Shown here piece by piece: positions 25,345-34,182 of a stretch of DNA of 64,000 nt. Location: contig JAUSOF010000002.1 in assembly GCA_030656145.1 (NCBI GenBank), forward strand, positions 1 to 64,000, read 5' to 3'. Position numbers and translations under genes: made by a program. The notes under the pieces were generated by a model. The model saw nothing but the letters and a program-made list of their open reading frames with translations. It was not told where the DNA came from and searched no databases. The stretch is from Pseudomonas sp. Lineage in GTDB: Bacteria; Pseudomonadota; Gammaproteobacteria; Pseudomonadales; Pseudomonadaceae. Each line of letters starts with the position of its first letter. The first letter of the stretch is position 1.

Positions 25345-26607
25345 TTATCCTTGCGTGCGGCACCATTGTGCAGGGTCGCTTGGGCGACCCTGCTGGCGAA
25401 TCGCGAAATACAGCGCGGGCGTATCTTGCCCGCCGCTGGTGCCGACTGTAGCGATAGATTCGCCAGCCTTGACCACATCGCCGGCGTCTTTGAGCAGGCT
25501 TTGGTTGTGTCCATACAGGCTCAGGTAGCCATTGCCATGGTCGAGAATGACCAGAAGCCCGGCACCGCGCAACCAGTCGGCAAATACCACGCGCCCACCG
25601 TGCACGGCCCGAACCTGGCTCCCGGCGCTGGCGCCGATTAATACGCCATCCCACTTAGTCCGAGCGTCAGTGCCGCGCGGGGTTCCGTAACGGGCGACCA
25701 AACGGCCATCAACCGGCCATGGCAGCTTGCCACGCGCCTGGGCGAAAGGTCCGCCATAGGTAGTGCCGGAGCTTACCAGTGGACCATTGTCCGGGCTTGC
25801 GCTGGCGGCAGGTGTGCTGCGCTGTTGCTGTTGCTGTTGCTCGCGTGCTGCGATCAAGGCCCGCTGGCGTGCCTCCTCGGCTTCCCGCGCCTGGCGGGCG
25901 AGGGTGGCTTCGATGGTTTTCAATACGCGGGTCAGTTGCGCCTGCTCTTGCTGGCGGGCCTTGAACTTCTTGTCGCGGGCGGAATATTCCTGGTTCAGTT
26001 TGGCCAGGGCCAACTGGCGTTCCTTGCGCGCCTGGGCAAGTTGCTCAACGCGTGTATCCAGGACGGCTTTGCTTTCCAGCAATTGGTTTTGCTGGGTGAC
26101 GATGTCTTGTTCGACGTTGGCCAGCTGGCGCAGGGTTTCGTTGAATGTGGCCAACTGCTCCATGCGCGCTTCGCTGAGGTAGTCGTAATAGGTCAGGGTG
26201 CGCGAGACTTTTTCCGGGTTTTGTTGGTTTAGCAGCAGTTTCAGATATTCCTGGCGGCCGCTCTGGTAGGCGGCGCGAGCCTGAATGCCGATCAGGCGTT
26301 GCTGCTCGAGGCGCGCGTCATGGAGTTTTTTTTTCTCCTGATTCAGGCGCCGGATGTCCTCTTCGCTGTCCTTCAGGTTTTTTTTCAGGTCGTTGACCTG
26401 CTTTTCCAGCTCGCCCATTTCGGTTTCGGTTTTCTGCAGGTCTTTCTGCACGCCGGATTTGTCCTGTTGCAACTTATCCAGCAGCTTTTTCAGCTCGGCC
26501 ACATCGCTGCTGGCAGCTTCCAGCTGTTTCTGGGCGTTGGCTTTCTCGTCGGCAAACGCCGGAGTCAGCAGGCAAGCGAGGAAAATCAGGGCAAGGAGGC
26601 GAAACAT
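25345..26607 (-). CDS. envC: Murein hydrolase activator EnvC
   Basis: A 420-residue periplasmic protein. Residues 1-19 form a signal peptide (LALIFLACLLTPAFAD). Two long coiled-coil segments (about 22-115 and 165-250) are rich in Lys, Gln and Glu. The LytM/M23 domain (from about 300) is degenerate: TKWDGVLIGA replaces the zinc-binding HxGxD, though LDHGNGYLSLYGHN remains. Loss of zinc ligands is normal for EnvC, which activates amidases at the division septum rather than cutting murein. It is encoded between gpmI and ctpA on the same strand. Confidence 0.93.
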   Translation of the reverse strand: MFRLLALIFLACLLTPAFADEKANAQKQLEAASSDVAELKKLLDKLQQDKSGVQKDLQKTETEMGELEKQVNDLKKNLKDSEEDIRRLNQEKKKLHDARLEQQRLIGIQARAAYQSGRQEYLKLLLNQQNPEKVSRTLTYYDYLSEARMEQLATFNETLRQLANVEQDIVTQQNQLLESKAVLDTRVEQLAQARKERQLALAKLNQEYSARDKKFKARQQEQAQLTRVLKTIEATLARQAREAEEARQRALIAAREQQQQQQRSTPAASASPDNGPLVSSGTTYGGPFAQARGKLPWPVDGRLVARYGTPRGTDARTKWDGVLIGASAGSQVRAVHGGRVVFADWLRGAGLLVILDHGNGYLSLYGHNQSLLKDAGDVVKAGESIATVGTSGGQDTPALYFAIRQQGRPSDPAQWCRTQG

Positions 26608-26752
26608 GGTACTGGCGACACCTGGGCGGGAGACGGGCCTAGTATGCCTAAAAATCCGGCGGCAAGCTGCAACATGCGTCGGCCTGCGCCGCCAGCAGTC
26701 CCGGGGTTGCCGGGTTGTTGGGCTTCGCGGCGCTCAGCCCAACTTCGGCCGG

Positions 26753-28288
26753 CTACTTCAGCTGAATGATGCTGGTGCCGGTCATCTCCGCCGGGATCGG
26801 CAGGCCCATCAGGGTCAGCATGGTCGGCGCCACGTCGGCCAGTACGCCGTCGTCGCGCAGGTTCAGCGGACGCTTGCCAACGTAGATGAAGGGCACCGGC
26901 TCGCAGGTGTGGGCGGTGTGCGCCTGACCGGTGCAGGCATCCTCCATTTGCTCGACGTTGCCGTGGTCGGCGGTGAGCAGGGCTTCGCCGCCGACCTTGT
27001 CCAGCGCCGCGACGATGCGCCCGACGCAGCTGTCCAGGCACTCCACGGCTTTGACTGCGGCGTCGAACACCCCGGTATGGCCGACCATGTCGCCGTTGGC
27101 GTAGTTGACGATGATCACGTCATAACGCTGTTGCTCGATGGCCTCGACGATCCGGTCGGTGACTTGCGGCGCATTCATCTCGGGCTGCAGGTCGTAGGTG
27201 GCGACATTCGGCGACGGGATCAGGATGCGCTCCTCGCCCTCGAAGGGTTCTTCGCGGCCGCCGGAAAAGAAGAACGTGACGTGGGCGTACTTCTCGGTCT
27301 CGGCGATGCGCAGTTGGGTCTTGCCATTCTTGGCCAGGTATTCGCCGAGCACATTGCTCAGGCTGGCCGGCGCGAAGGCGCTGGGCGCCGGAATGCTTGC
27401 GGCGTACTGGGTGAGCATGACGAAGCTGGCCAGTTGCGGCAGGCGCGCGCGCGGGAACTCCTGGAAATCGGCTTCGACGAAGGCGCGGGTCAGTTCGCGG
27501 GCGCGGTCGGCGCGGAAGTTCATGAACACCACGGCGTCGCCATCGTCCACCTTGACCGGCTCACCGAGGGTGGTGGCCTTGACGAACTCGTCGTTCTCGC
27601 CACGGGCGTAGGCGGCCTGCAAGCCTTCCAGTGCGTTTCCGGCGTTGAATTGGCCCTGGCCGTTGACGATCAGGTTGTAGGCCTGCTCGACGCGGTCCCA
27701 GCGGTTGTCGCGGTCCATGGCGAAGTAGCGGCCGACCAGGCTGGCGATGCGGCCCTTGCCGAGCCTGGCGAAGGTTGCGTCGAGCAGCTCGATGGAGGCT
27801 TGGGCGCTTTTCGGCGGGGTGTCGCGACCGTCGAGGAAGGCGTGCAGGTAAATTTTCTCGGCACCGCGCTGGGCGGCCAGTTCGGCCATGGCGACCAGGT
27901 GATCCTGGTGGCTGTGCACCCCGCCATCGGACAGCAGGCCGAGGATATGCACGGCCTTGCCGGCGCTTACCGCCTGGTCTACCGCGCGAGTGATTGCCGG
28001 ATTGTCGAAGAATTCGCCGTCGCGGATGGCCTTGGTCACCCGGGTGAAGTCCTGGTACACCACGCGGCCTGCGCCGAGGTTCATGTGCCCGACCTCGGAA
28101 TTGCCCATCTGGCCGTCCGGCAGGCCGACGTCCATGCCTGAGCCTGAGATCAAACTGTGTGGCTGAGTGGCGCGCAAGTGGTCGTAAACTGGCGTGTTGG
28201 CCGCATGGATGGCGTTGTATTCGGTGCTGTCACTGTGACCGAAACCATCGAGAATGATCAGGACCAAAGGTTTGGGCGTGGCGCTCAT
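26753..28288 (-). CDS. gpmI: 2,3-bisphosphoglycerate-independent phosphoglycerate mutase
   Basis: A 511-residue dimanganese enzyme interconverting 3- and 2-phosphoglycerate in glycolysis and gluconeogenesis. The N-terminus ([12 protein letters not shown]) gives a metal-binding Asp, and the phospho-Ser lies in [32 protein letters not shown] and the C-terminal [11 protein letters not shown] are the other conserved metal or substrate blocks. It starts 140 bases from the divergent rhodanese-like gene and precedes envC. Length is typical. Confidence 0.97.
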   Translation of the reverse strand: MSATPKPLVLIILDGFGHSDSTEYNAIHAANTPVYDHLRATQPHSLISGSGMDVGLPDGQMGNSEVGHMNLGAGRVVYQDFTRVTKAIRDGEFFDNPAITRAVDQAVSAGKAVHILGLLSDGGVHSHQDHLVAMAELAAQRGAEKIYLHAFLDGRDTPPKSAQASIELLDATFARLGKGRIASLVGRYFAMDRDNRWDRVEQAYNLIVNGQGQFNAGNALEGLQAAYARGENDEFVKATTLGEPVKVDDGDAVVFMNFRADRARELTRAFVEADFQEFPRARLPQLASFVMLTQYAASIPAPSAFAPASLSNVLGEYLAKNGKTQLRIAETEKYAHVTFFFSGGREEPFEGEERILIPSPNVATYDLQPEMNAPQVTDRIVEAIEQQRYDVIIVNYANGDMVGHTGVFDAAVKAVECLDSCVGRIVAALDKVGGEALLTADHGNVEQMEDACTGQAHTAHTCEPVPFIYVGKRPLNLRDDGVLADVAPTMLTLMGLPIPAEMTGTSIIQLK

Positions 28289-28427
28289 TAATCTGGCTCG
28301 CTGTGCATAGGGGCAAAAAGGCCGGGCATTTTAAAGCCTGGTGTCAGATCCGTCACCGCCGGGCGGGGTGTGGCCGACCTGTGGGGCTGTGTATACTGCC
28401 GGGATTTTACCGTCCCGGAACCACCTC

Positions 28428-28841
28428 ATGCTTGCCAATCTGATTGAATTTGCCTCTACCCACTTTGTATTGAGCGGATTGTTCGTTGTTCTGCTGGCGT
28501 TGCTGATCTTCACGGAGCTGCGCAAAGGCGGGCAAAGCCTGAGCAGCCGCGAGCTGACCGCCCTGATTAACAGCGAGCAAGGCTTGGTCCTCGATGTGCG
28601 CGGGCAGAAGGACTTTTCTGCCGGCCATATCGTCGGCGCCCTGCATATCCCTTATGAAAAAATCACCAGCCGCATCGGCGAACTGGAAAAGCACAAAGGC
28701 AAGACCCTGATCGTGGTCGATGCCATGGGCCAGCATGCCGGTACGGTCAGTCGCGACCTGAAAAAAGCCGGTTTCAATGCCGCCAAGCTATCTGGCGGGA
28801 TTGCCAGCTGGCGCGGTGACAACCTGCCATTGGTGAAGTGA
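28428..28841 (+). CDS. YibN-like membrane-anchored rhodanese-fold protein without cysteine
   Basis: A 137-residue protein using the ATG at 28428; the upstream extension has no family match. One membrane segment (about residues 14-31) is followed by a rhodanese domain with DVRGQKDFSAGHIVGALHIP. The loop that normally holds the catalytic Cys reads VVDAMGQHAG, and the whole protein contains no Cys, so sulfurtransferase chemistry of the usual kind is excluded. This agrees with YibN, which likewise lacks the Cys there. It lies 1 base before grxC, upstream of secB, matching the E. coli yibN-grxC-secB order. Confidence 0.9.
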   Translation: MLANLIEFASTHFVLSGLFVVLLALLIFTELRKGGQSLSSRELTALINSEQGLVLDVRGQKDFSAGHIVGALHIPYEKITSRIGELEKHKGKTLIVVDAMGQHAGTVSRDLKKAGFNAAKLSGGIASWRGDNLPLVK

Positions 28842-28842
28842 T

Positions 28843-29097
28843 ATGCCTGCGGTCGTGATTTATTCCAGCGATTGGTGCCCCTACTGCATGCGTGCCAAGC
28901 AGCTATTGGCCCAGAAGGGCGTGAACTTCGACGAAATCAAGGTTGACGGTAAACCCGAGGTGCGCGCGGAGATGACCCGCAAGGCGCGCCAGACGTCGGT
29001 GCCGCAGATCTGGATCGGCAGCAGTCACGTTGGTGGCTGCGACGATCTGTATGCCCTGGAGCGCGCGGGTAAGCTGGATGCGCTGCTCGAGGCATAG
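28843..29097 (+). CDS. grxC: Glutaredoxin 3
   Basis: An 84-residue dithiol glutaredoxin with the active site CPYC at residues 12-15 (SSDWCPYCMRAKQLL), the cis-Pro in TSVPQIWIG, and the glutathione-binding GGCDDLYALE. It reduces protein disulfides and mixed glutathione disulfides. The stop codon TAG forms the first three bases of a MITE-like inverted repeat element, so the last codon or codons may have been altered by insertion. Confidence 0.95.
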   Translation: MPAVVIYSSDWCPYCMRAKQLLAQKGVNFDEIKVDGKPEVRAEMTRKARQTSVPQIWIGSSHVGGCDDLYALERAGKLDALLEA

Positions 29098-29221
29098 CAG
29101 GCCGCTGAATATGGCATTGGATTTAGCCTCAAAATGCTCATGTGCAGCTCATACACTGCGTGTTCCAGGCTAACGTCGCCTTGCCTGGCCATCGCTGGCT
29201 ACATTTTTCAGCAGCCTGCTA
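29095..29221. mobile_element. MITE-like element with 15-base inverted ends between grxC and secB
   Basis: The left end TAGCAGGCCGCTGAA and the right end TTCAGCAGCCTGCTA are inverse complements at 14 of 15 bases. The 127-base element encodes nothing and has an internal CTGG/CCAG-rich segment. Its first three bases are the grxC stop codon. The size, perfect-looking ends and non-coding centre fit a miniature inverted-repeat element; no matching transposase is in the window and no clear target duplication was identified. Confidence 0.6.
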
Positions 29222-29264
29222 GTACCCTCCTCATCTTCAGTACCCACGACAAGAAGGCTTTGCC

Positions 29265-29756
29265 ATGACAGAACAAGCTAACAACGACGTCGCCGCTCAG
29301 GACGAACAGGCTCCGCAGTTTTCCCTGCAGCGTATTTATGTCCGCGACCTGTCTTTTGAGGCACCGAAGAGCCCGGAAATATTCCGTAAGGAGTGGACGC
29401 CGAGCGTTGCCCTGGACCTGAATACCCGGCAGAAGCCGCTGGAAGGTGACTTCCACGAAGTGGTACTGACCCTGTCGGTCACCGTGAAGAATGGCGAAGA
29501 AACCGCCTTCATCGCCGAAGTCCAGCAAGCCGGGATCTTCCTGGTCAAGGGCCTGGACGCCGCGTCCATGAGCCACACCCTGGGCGCGTTCTGCCCGAAC
29601 ATCCTGTTCCCGTATGCACGCGAAACCCTGGACAGCCTGGTCGTGCGTGGCTCTTTCCCCGCGCTGATGCTGGCGCCGGTGAACTTCGATGCACTCTATG
29701 CGCAAGAACTGCAGCGCATTCAGCAGCAGGCTGTCGAGGCTGCTCCGACCCACTAA
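29265..29756 (+). CDS. secB: Protein-export chaperone SecB
   Basis: A 163-residue tetrameric cytosolic chaperone that holds preproteins unfolded and delivers them to SecA. Family blocks include [19 protein letters not shown], the acidic strand before [11 protein letters not shown], and [11 protein letters not shown] near the C-terminus. It is the last gene of the rhodanese-grxC-secB group; a terminator follows 16 bases after its stop. Confidence 0.97.
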   Translation: MTEQANNDVAAQDEQAPQFSLQRIYVRDLSFEAPKSPEIFRKEWTPSVALDLNTRQKPLEGDFHEVVLTLSVTVKNGEETAFIAEVQQAGIFLVKGLDAASMSHTLGAFCPNILFPYARETLDSLVVRGSFPALMLAPVNFDALYAQELQRIQQQAVEAAPTH

Positions 29757-29772
29757 GTTTTAGCCCGGGTTG

Positions 29773-29801
29773 AAAAAAAGCGCCTTGCGGGGCGCTTTTT
29801 T
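29773..29801 (+). terminator. Intrinsic terminator of secB
   Basis: AGCGCC and GGCGCT form a stem with a 6-base loop, preceded by A7 and followed by T6. Confidence 0.88.
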
Positions 29802-29830
29802 GTGCGTGGCAGGCGGCGTTGTGAATAGCG

Positions 29831-29852
29831 CGGTGCGCATGGCGCACCCTAC
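29831..29852. repeat. Half copy of the CACCCTAC palindromic repeat
   Basis: CGGTGCGCATGGCGCACCCTAC matches one arm of the repeats at 5037 and 32530. It lies in the gap between the convergent secB and trmL genes. Confidence 0.45.
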
Positions 29853-29872
29853 TCGGCTAGCGCTGCAGTTTT

Positions 29873-30337
29873 TTATGGTGCTGTGGCGAAGTCCTGCTGG
29901 CGCCAGGCCTCATAGACGGCCACGGCTACGGTATTGGATAGATTCAGGCTGCGACAGCCTTCGCGCATGGGCAAGCGCAGGCGCTGCTCGACAGGCAGGC
30001 TGTCGCGAATCTCCTGGGGCAAGCCGCGGCTCTCCGGGCCGAAGAGAAAGGCGTCGCCGGGCTGGTAGCGTACCTGGTGGTAGGGCTGCGAGCCTTTGGT
30101 GGTAAAGGCGAAGACGCGGGGCTGGCCGAGGCTCTCCAGGCAGCTGGGGAGGTCCGCATGACGCTGCAGGGTTGCATACTCGTGGTAGTCGAGCCCGGCG
30201 CGGCGCAGGCGCTTGTCATCCAGTTCGAAGCCCAGTGGCTCGATCAGGTGCAGGTGGCAGCCGCTGTTGGCACAGAGCCTGATAATGTTGCCGGTATTGG
30301 GTGGGATTTCTGGTTGAAAAAGGATCACGTGGAACAT
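29873..30337 (-). CDS. trmL: tRNA (cytidine(34)-2'-O)-methyltransferase TrmL
   Basis: A 154-residue SPOUT-family enzyme that 2'-O-methylates the wobble base of tRNA-Leu isoacceptors. The start at 30337 has GGAG 6 bases upstream; a start at 30349 would add four residues. [13 protein letters not shown] opens the trefoil-knot fold, and [10 protein letters not shown] and LRLPM with [10 protein letters not shown] form the SAM-binding knot. Its start overlaps by two bases the start of a divergent membrane-protein gene. Confidence 0.94.
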   Translation of the reverse strand: MFHVILFQPEIPPNTGNIIRLCANSGCHLHLIEPLGFELDDKRLRRAGLDYHEYATLQRHADLPSCLESLGQPRVFAFTTKGSQPYHQVRYQPGDAFLFGPESRGLPQEIRDSLPVEQRLRLPMREGCRSLNLSNTVAVAVYEAWRQQDFATAP

Positions 30338-30776
30338 GCTCGGCTCCAAGCCTGAATACGCTGAATATTCTACTCCTGATCCGGGTCCACGGCCGCGTCC
30401 TTGGGTGCGGGTTATTAGCTCCCTGGCATTATTCGGTTTTTTGATAGGGTTGATGGTCGGCCGTTTGTTGCAGCCCGATCAGCTGCGTCTGGCCAGTGTG
30501 GAGGAGGTGGAGCAGGGGCTGCAGTTGTGGTTTAACGTCGAGCCGACGGTGCGTATCGATCACATCCAGGGGGTGTTTTTTCTGCGGGTCGAAAGCATGG
30601 GCCGCGAGCAGCAAGGGCAATTGCGTCTGCAGGGCAAGGTCGTCAATTGGGGGATTCAGCGCGAGAGGCGGGTGTTGCTGCTACGAGTGGTGGCGGCCCG
30701 TCCGCTGCGCGGCGAGTGGCGCGCTGAGAAGCTGGACGGGCGCTGGCGGCTGACGGTCAGCCTGGCGTACGAATAA
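30336..30776 (+). CDS. Small single-pass membrane protein, function unknown
   Basis: A 146-residue protein with a Pro/Arg-rich cytoplasmic start, one hydrophobic segment (about residues 27-44, [15 protein letters not shown]), and a mostly beta, Arg-rich remainder. It is not assigned to a named family; a similar short gene next to trmL is expected in pseudomonads. It starts two bases inside the divergent trmL start, so the two promoters must lie within each other's coding sequence. Confidence 0.65.
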   Translation: MLGSKPEYAEYSTPDPGPRPRPWVRVISSLALFGFLIGLMVGRLLQPDQLRLASVEEVEQGLQLWFNVEPTVRIDHIQGVFFLRVESMGREQQGQLRLQGKVVNWGIQRERRVLLLRVVAARPLRGEWRAEKLDGRWRLTVSLAYE

Positions 30777-31157
30777 AAGAGGGGAATCCCCGGCCTGCCT
30801 GTACCAAGGTCCCCGAAACTGGGATTGCTTAAGCATATGCAGACTGTGTGCCAGTTTTATTACGATGAGCCATGCCCTCTGTCTATATGGGCTGCGGCCC
30901 TGCTCCTGGGCCTTGCTGGGGGCGTGAGGCGGACAAAAATGTTCCTTGGCTGTGCGCGTGTGCGCGTCGTGGTGCCGAATGGGTGCACAGGCAGGCTGTC
31001 AAACAACCTCCTGCCTGCGGCGCTTGCGCCACATGCTGCCGCCCTATGGATCGGCAAATACAGCGGGTTCTTCGTTTGGCGCGTGGCGGACATTTCTCTT
31101 TAATGGCCGCGGGCTATAGTGCGCCGGCCTGTTTCAACCTGAATGGACCGATGATCA
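30777..31157. other. Intergenic region before chrA; no gene seen
   Basis: About 380 bases. Two overlapping open frames (30825-31103 and 30872-31210) have no domain, odd composition for the genome and no ribosome binding site, so neither is called. A promoter for chrA probably lies near the end, but clear boxes were not found. Confidence 0.4.
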
Positions 31158-32501
31158 ATGTACATACCGCCTTCCGAGCATGCTGCTCCGCCACCCGTCA
31201 GCCTGGCTGAGGCGTTCTGGTTCTGGCTCAAGCTGGGCCTGATCAGCTTCGGCGGCCCGGCCGGGCAGATTTCGATCATGCACCAGGAGCTGGTGGAGAA
31301 GCGCCGCTGGTTGTCGGAGCGGCGTTTTCTGCATGCGCTGAATTACTGCATGCTGTTGCCCGGCCCCGAGGCGCAGCAGCTGGCCACCTATATTGGCTGG
31401 TTGATGCACCGTACCTGGGGGGGAGTGATCGCCGGGGTACTGTTCGTGCTGCCGTCGCTGTTTATCCTGATCGGCCTGTCCTGGGTGTATATCGCCTTCG
31501 GCGACGTGCCGCTGGTGGCGGGGATCTTCTATGGGATCAAGCCGGCGGTCACCGCCATTGTCATGCAGGCCGCCTGGCGCATCGGTTCGCGTGCGCTGAA
31601 GAACAACTGGCTGTGGGGCATCGCCGGGGCGTCCTTCGTCGCCATTTTTGCCCTCAATGTGCCGTTCCCGTTGATTGTGCTCGGCGCGGCGTTGCTGGGT
31701 TATATCGGCGGCCGGTTGCTGCCGGCGCAGTTCAGCATCGGCGGTGGCCATGCGGCGACGGACACGTCGTTCGGTCCGGCGCTGATCGACGACGACACCC
31801 CTACACCAGTCCATGCGCGGTTTCGCGCCTCGCGCCTGGTCCTGATCGTGGCGGCCGGTGCGCTGCTCTGGCTGGTGCCGATGGGCCTGCTGACCTGGCT
31901 GTACGGCTGGGAGGGCACCCTGACCCAGATGGCCTGGTTTTTCACCAAGGCCGCGCTGCTGACCTTCGGTGGCGCCTATGCGGTGCTGCCGTATGTCTAC
32001 CAGGGCGCCATCGGCCATTACGCCTGGCTGACGCCGACGCAGATGATCGACGGCCTGGCGCTGGGCGAAACTACGCCGGGCCCGCTGATCATGGTGGTGG
32101 CCTTCGTCGCGTTTGTGGGTGCCTATGTGCAGCAGGTATTCGGCCCCGAACAGGTGTTTGTCGCTGGCGCCCTGGCGGCGACGCTGGTGACCTGGTTCAC
32201 CTTCCTGCCGTCCTTTTTGTTCATCCTCGCCGGTGGGCCGCTGGTGGAGTCGACCCACGGCGAGCTGAAATTCACCGCGCCCCTGACCGGCATTACCGCC
32301 GCGGTGGTCGGGGTGATCCTCAACCTGGCGCTGTTCTTCGCTTACCACGTGCTCTGGCCACAGGGTTTTGCCGGTGTCTTCGACTGGCCCTCGGCGCTGA
32401 TCGCGTTGGCGGCGGCGCTGGCGTTGCTGCGCTACAAGCGCGGAGTGATCGAGGTGATCGGCGCCTGTGCGCTGGCGGGTTTGTTGGTGCATCTGGTCTG
32501 A
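31158..32501 (+). CDS. chrA: Chromate efflux transporter ChrA
   Basis: A 447-residue inner-membrane protein of the long CHR type with two homologous halves. The N-terminal half has FWFWLKLGLISFGGPAGQI and PGPEAQQLATYIGW. The C-terminal half repeats the pattern as FFTKAALLTFGGAYAVLPY and ETTPGPLIMVVAFVAF. About ten hydrophobic segments are present. ChrA uses the proton-motive force to export chromate and gives resistance. It stands alone here, without chrB, chrC or chrF, so transport of another oxyanion cannot be excluded. Confidence 0.92.
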   Translation: MYIPPSEHAAPPPVSLAEAFWFWLKLGLISFGGPAGQISIMHQELVEKRRWLSERRFLHALNYCMLLPGPEAQQLATYIGWLMHRTWGGVIAGVLFVLPSLFILIGLSWVYIAFGDVPLVAGIFYGIKPAVTAIVMQAAWRIGSRALKNNWLWGIAGASFVAIFALNVPFPLIVLGAALLGYIGGRLLPAQFSIGGGHAATDTSFGPALIDDDTPTPVHARFRASRLVLIVAAGALLWLVPMGLLTWLYGWEGTLTQMAWFFTKAALLTFGGAYAVLPYVYQGAIGHYAWLTPTQMIDGLALGETTPGPLIMVVAFVAFVGAYVQQVFGPEQVFVAGALAATLVTWFTFLPSFLFILAGGPLVESTHGELKFTAPLTGITAAVVGVILNLALFFAYHVLWPQGFAGVFDWPSALIALAAALALLRYKRGVIEVIGACALAGLLVHLV

Positions 32502-32529
32502 CTGGTTAGGGGCTGCAGGACGCCGGCTC

Positions 32530-32599
32530 GTAGGGTGACGCGGAGGCGCCTAGGCCGTGCGCACCACCGGTACCTGGTGGTGCGCACGGCGCACCCTAC
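32530..32599. repeat. 70-base double palindrome with GTAGGGTG / CACCCTAC ends
   Basis: The outer ends GTAGGGTG and CACCCTAC enclose a second perfect inverted repeat, GTGCGCACCACC paired with GGTGGTGCGCAC around a 7-base centre. It is the most complete copy of the family seen also at 5037 and 29831, and lies between the convergent chrA and puuA-like genes, where it could act as a transcription barrier. Confidence 0.75.
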
Positions 32600-32633
32600 A
32601 CCGGTCCGCCACAGCTGCTTGAGCAATGGACTA

Positions 32634-33986
32634 TTACAGGAACCAACGGTACTCCCGCGCACTGACTTCCTGCATGAAGGCCAGGTGATCCTGGCGCTTG
32701 TTCTCGCAATAGACCATGACGAATTCTTCGCCCAGGCCCTGGTTGACCACTGGATGGTCGCGCATGGCGCTGACCGCACTGAGCATGTCCTGGGGGAAGT
32801 CGATGCCGCTCTGGCGATTGTCGTTGAGCGGGGCAATCGGCTCAAAGCCGGCATCCAGACCGTGCTCCATGCCGATCAGAATCGCCGCCAGCACCAGGTA
32901 AGGGTTGGCGTCGGCGCCGGCCAGGCGGTGTTCGATGCGCAGGTTGCGGCCGTCCGACTCGGGGATGCGGATGCACGCATCGCGATCCTCGTAACCCCAG
33001 CTGGCGCGGCTGGCAGCGTTGACCATGGCGCCGTAGCGGCGGAAGGCATTGTGGTTGGCGGCGAAGATCGGCATGCAGTGCGGCAGCAGCTCCAGGCAGC
33101 CGGCCACCGCATGGCGCAATGGGCGCTGGTCGTCGCCGTCGAGCAGGTTGTTGCCTGCGGCGTCATACAGGCTGACGTGCACATGCATGCCGCTGCCCGG
33201 TGCCTGCAGGTAAGGCTTGCTCATAAAGCTGGCGCGCTGGCCGTGCTTGAGCGCCACGCCACGGGTGCTGCGGCAGAACAGGGCGGCCCAGTCGGCGGCG
33301 CGCAGGCCGTCATCGCAATGGCCGAAGTTGATTTCGAACTGGCCGGGGCCAAGTTCGGCGGTGATCACGTTGGCGTCCACGCCCTGCTCATTGGCGGCGT
33401 CGACGATCTCATGCAGCACATCGGAGAAGCGCGACAGGCGTTCGATGTGCATGTTCGGCTGGTCATCTGCATCGCCGCACAGCGGGTCGCGGGGGAACTG
33501 CGGCAGGCCATCCTTGAGTGCGCGGTCGAACAGGTAGAACTCCAGCTCGAAGGCCACCACCGGGCGCATGCCGCGTGCTTCCAGGCGCTTTAGCACGCGG
33601 GCCAGCACTTCACGCGGCTCAAACTCGATGGGTGCATTGGTGCCGTCGGAGCTGATCAGCATCTGCCCCAGCGCCTGGCTTTCCCAGCGCACTGGCTTGA
33701 GCGTGCCGGGAATCAGCCGGCGCGGCGCGTCCGGGTCACCGTCGTTGAAGCAGTAATCGCCAATCGGGTGCAGGCCGCCCTGGGCGCCAAGTAGCACGCA
33801 GTTCTGCGGGATCTTCAGCGGGCTGCCGGCGGCGACCTTCTCGAGCATGTCGATGGGGTAGCGCTTGCCATAGAAGTGCCCGGGGATGTCCAGGCTGATC
33901 AGGTCAACGTAGCGCACCGCTGGATTCTGGGCGCGGAAGGCGCGGACTTCGCTGAGCAGATCGGGAAAGCTTGTTGTTGTGGTCAT
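32634..33986 (-). CDS. Glutamine synthetase family protein, probable gamma-glutamylpolyamine synthetase
   Basis: A 450-residue GS-fold ligase starting at 33986, with AGGA 9 bases upstream. The GS nucleotide and metal blocks are visible as VAFELEFYLFD, PGQFEINFGHCDD, GSGMHVHVSLYD and the late NPYLVLAAILIGMEHG. The N-terminus RYVDLISLDIPGHFYGKRYP resembles PuuA/PauA and not GlnA, and no adenylylation-site motif is evident. With the FAD oxidase and XRE-cupin regulator nearby it probably glutamylates putrescine or another polyamine at the start of its catabolism. Substrate specificity is inferred. Confidence 0.82.
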   Translation of the reverse strand: MTTTTSFPDLLSEVRAFRAQNPAVRYVDLISLDIPGHFYGKRYPIDMLEKVAAGSPLKIPQNCVLLGAQGGLHPIGDYCFNDGDPDAPRRLIPGTLKPVRWESQALGQMLISSDGTNAPIEFEPREVLARVLKRLEARGMRPVVAFELEFYLFDRALKDGLPQFPRDPLCGDADDQPNMHIERLSRFSDVLHEIVDAANEQGVDANVITAELGPGQFEINFGHCDDGLRAADWAALFCRSTRGVALKHGQRASFMSKPYLQAPGSGMHVHVSLYDAAGNNLLDGDDQRPLRHAVAGCLELLPHCMPIFAANHNAFRRYGAMVNAASRASWGYEDRDACIRIPESDGRNLRIEHRLAGADANPYLVLAAILIGMEHGLDAGFEPIAPLNDNRQSGIDFPQDMLSAVSAMRDHPVVNQGLGEEFVMVYCENKRQDHLAFMQEVSAREYRWFL

Positions 33987-34053
33987 GCGCAATGATCCTG
34001 CGGGCCTGAGAGATGTGTGGTGCGATGTTTCACGGGTTGCCGGTGCGGCCTCC

Positions 34054-34145
34054 GTAGGAGCCAGGGGGACGCCTAGTCCTTGCTGCGGTTCGGCGCTCCG
34101 ACGATGCTTTTGACCTACAAAGATCGCCAGCAAGCTGGCTCCTAC
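34054..34145. repeat. Inverted REP pair, GTAGGAGCC family, with unique centre
   Basis: GTAGGAGCCAG at the left and AGCAAGCTGGCTCCTAC at the right bracket a segment containing GGCGCTCCGACGATGCTTTTG. That centre is also present, inverted and slightly changed, at 23663-23690 next to another REP unit, so the two loci share a composite element. Confidence 0.7.
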
Positions 34146-34182
34146 AAAAAGCCAATGCTCCGCGTTCGTTGTTGGGCTATGG

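Noticed and set aside
25345..26607. EnvC as an active metalloendopeptidase
   Set aside because: The zinc-binding HxGxD position reads WDGVLIGA; EnvC-type activators naturally lack it.
30825..31103. 92-codon frame before chrA
   Set aside because: No domain and atypical composition; an overlapping frame of similar quality exists, so neither is convincing.
31155..32492. 445-codon open frame antisense to chrA
   Set aside because: High-GC shadow frame: composition is Arg/Gln/His-rich with no domain, and the plus strand carries a clear two-domain ChrA.
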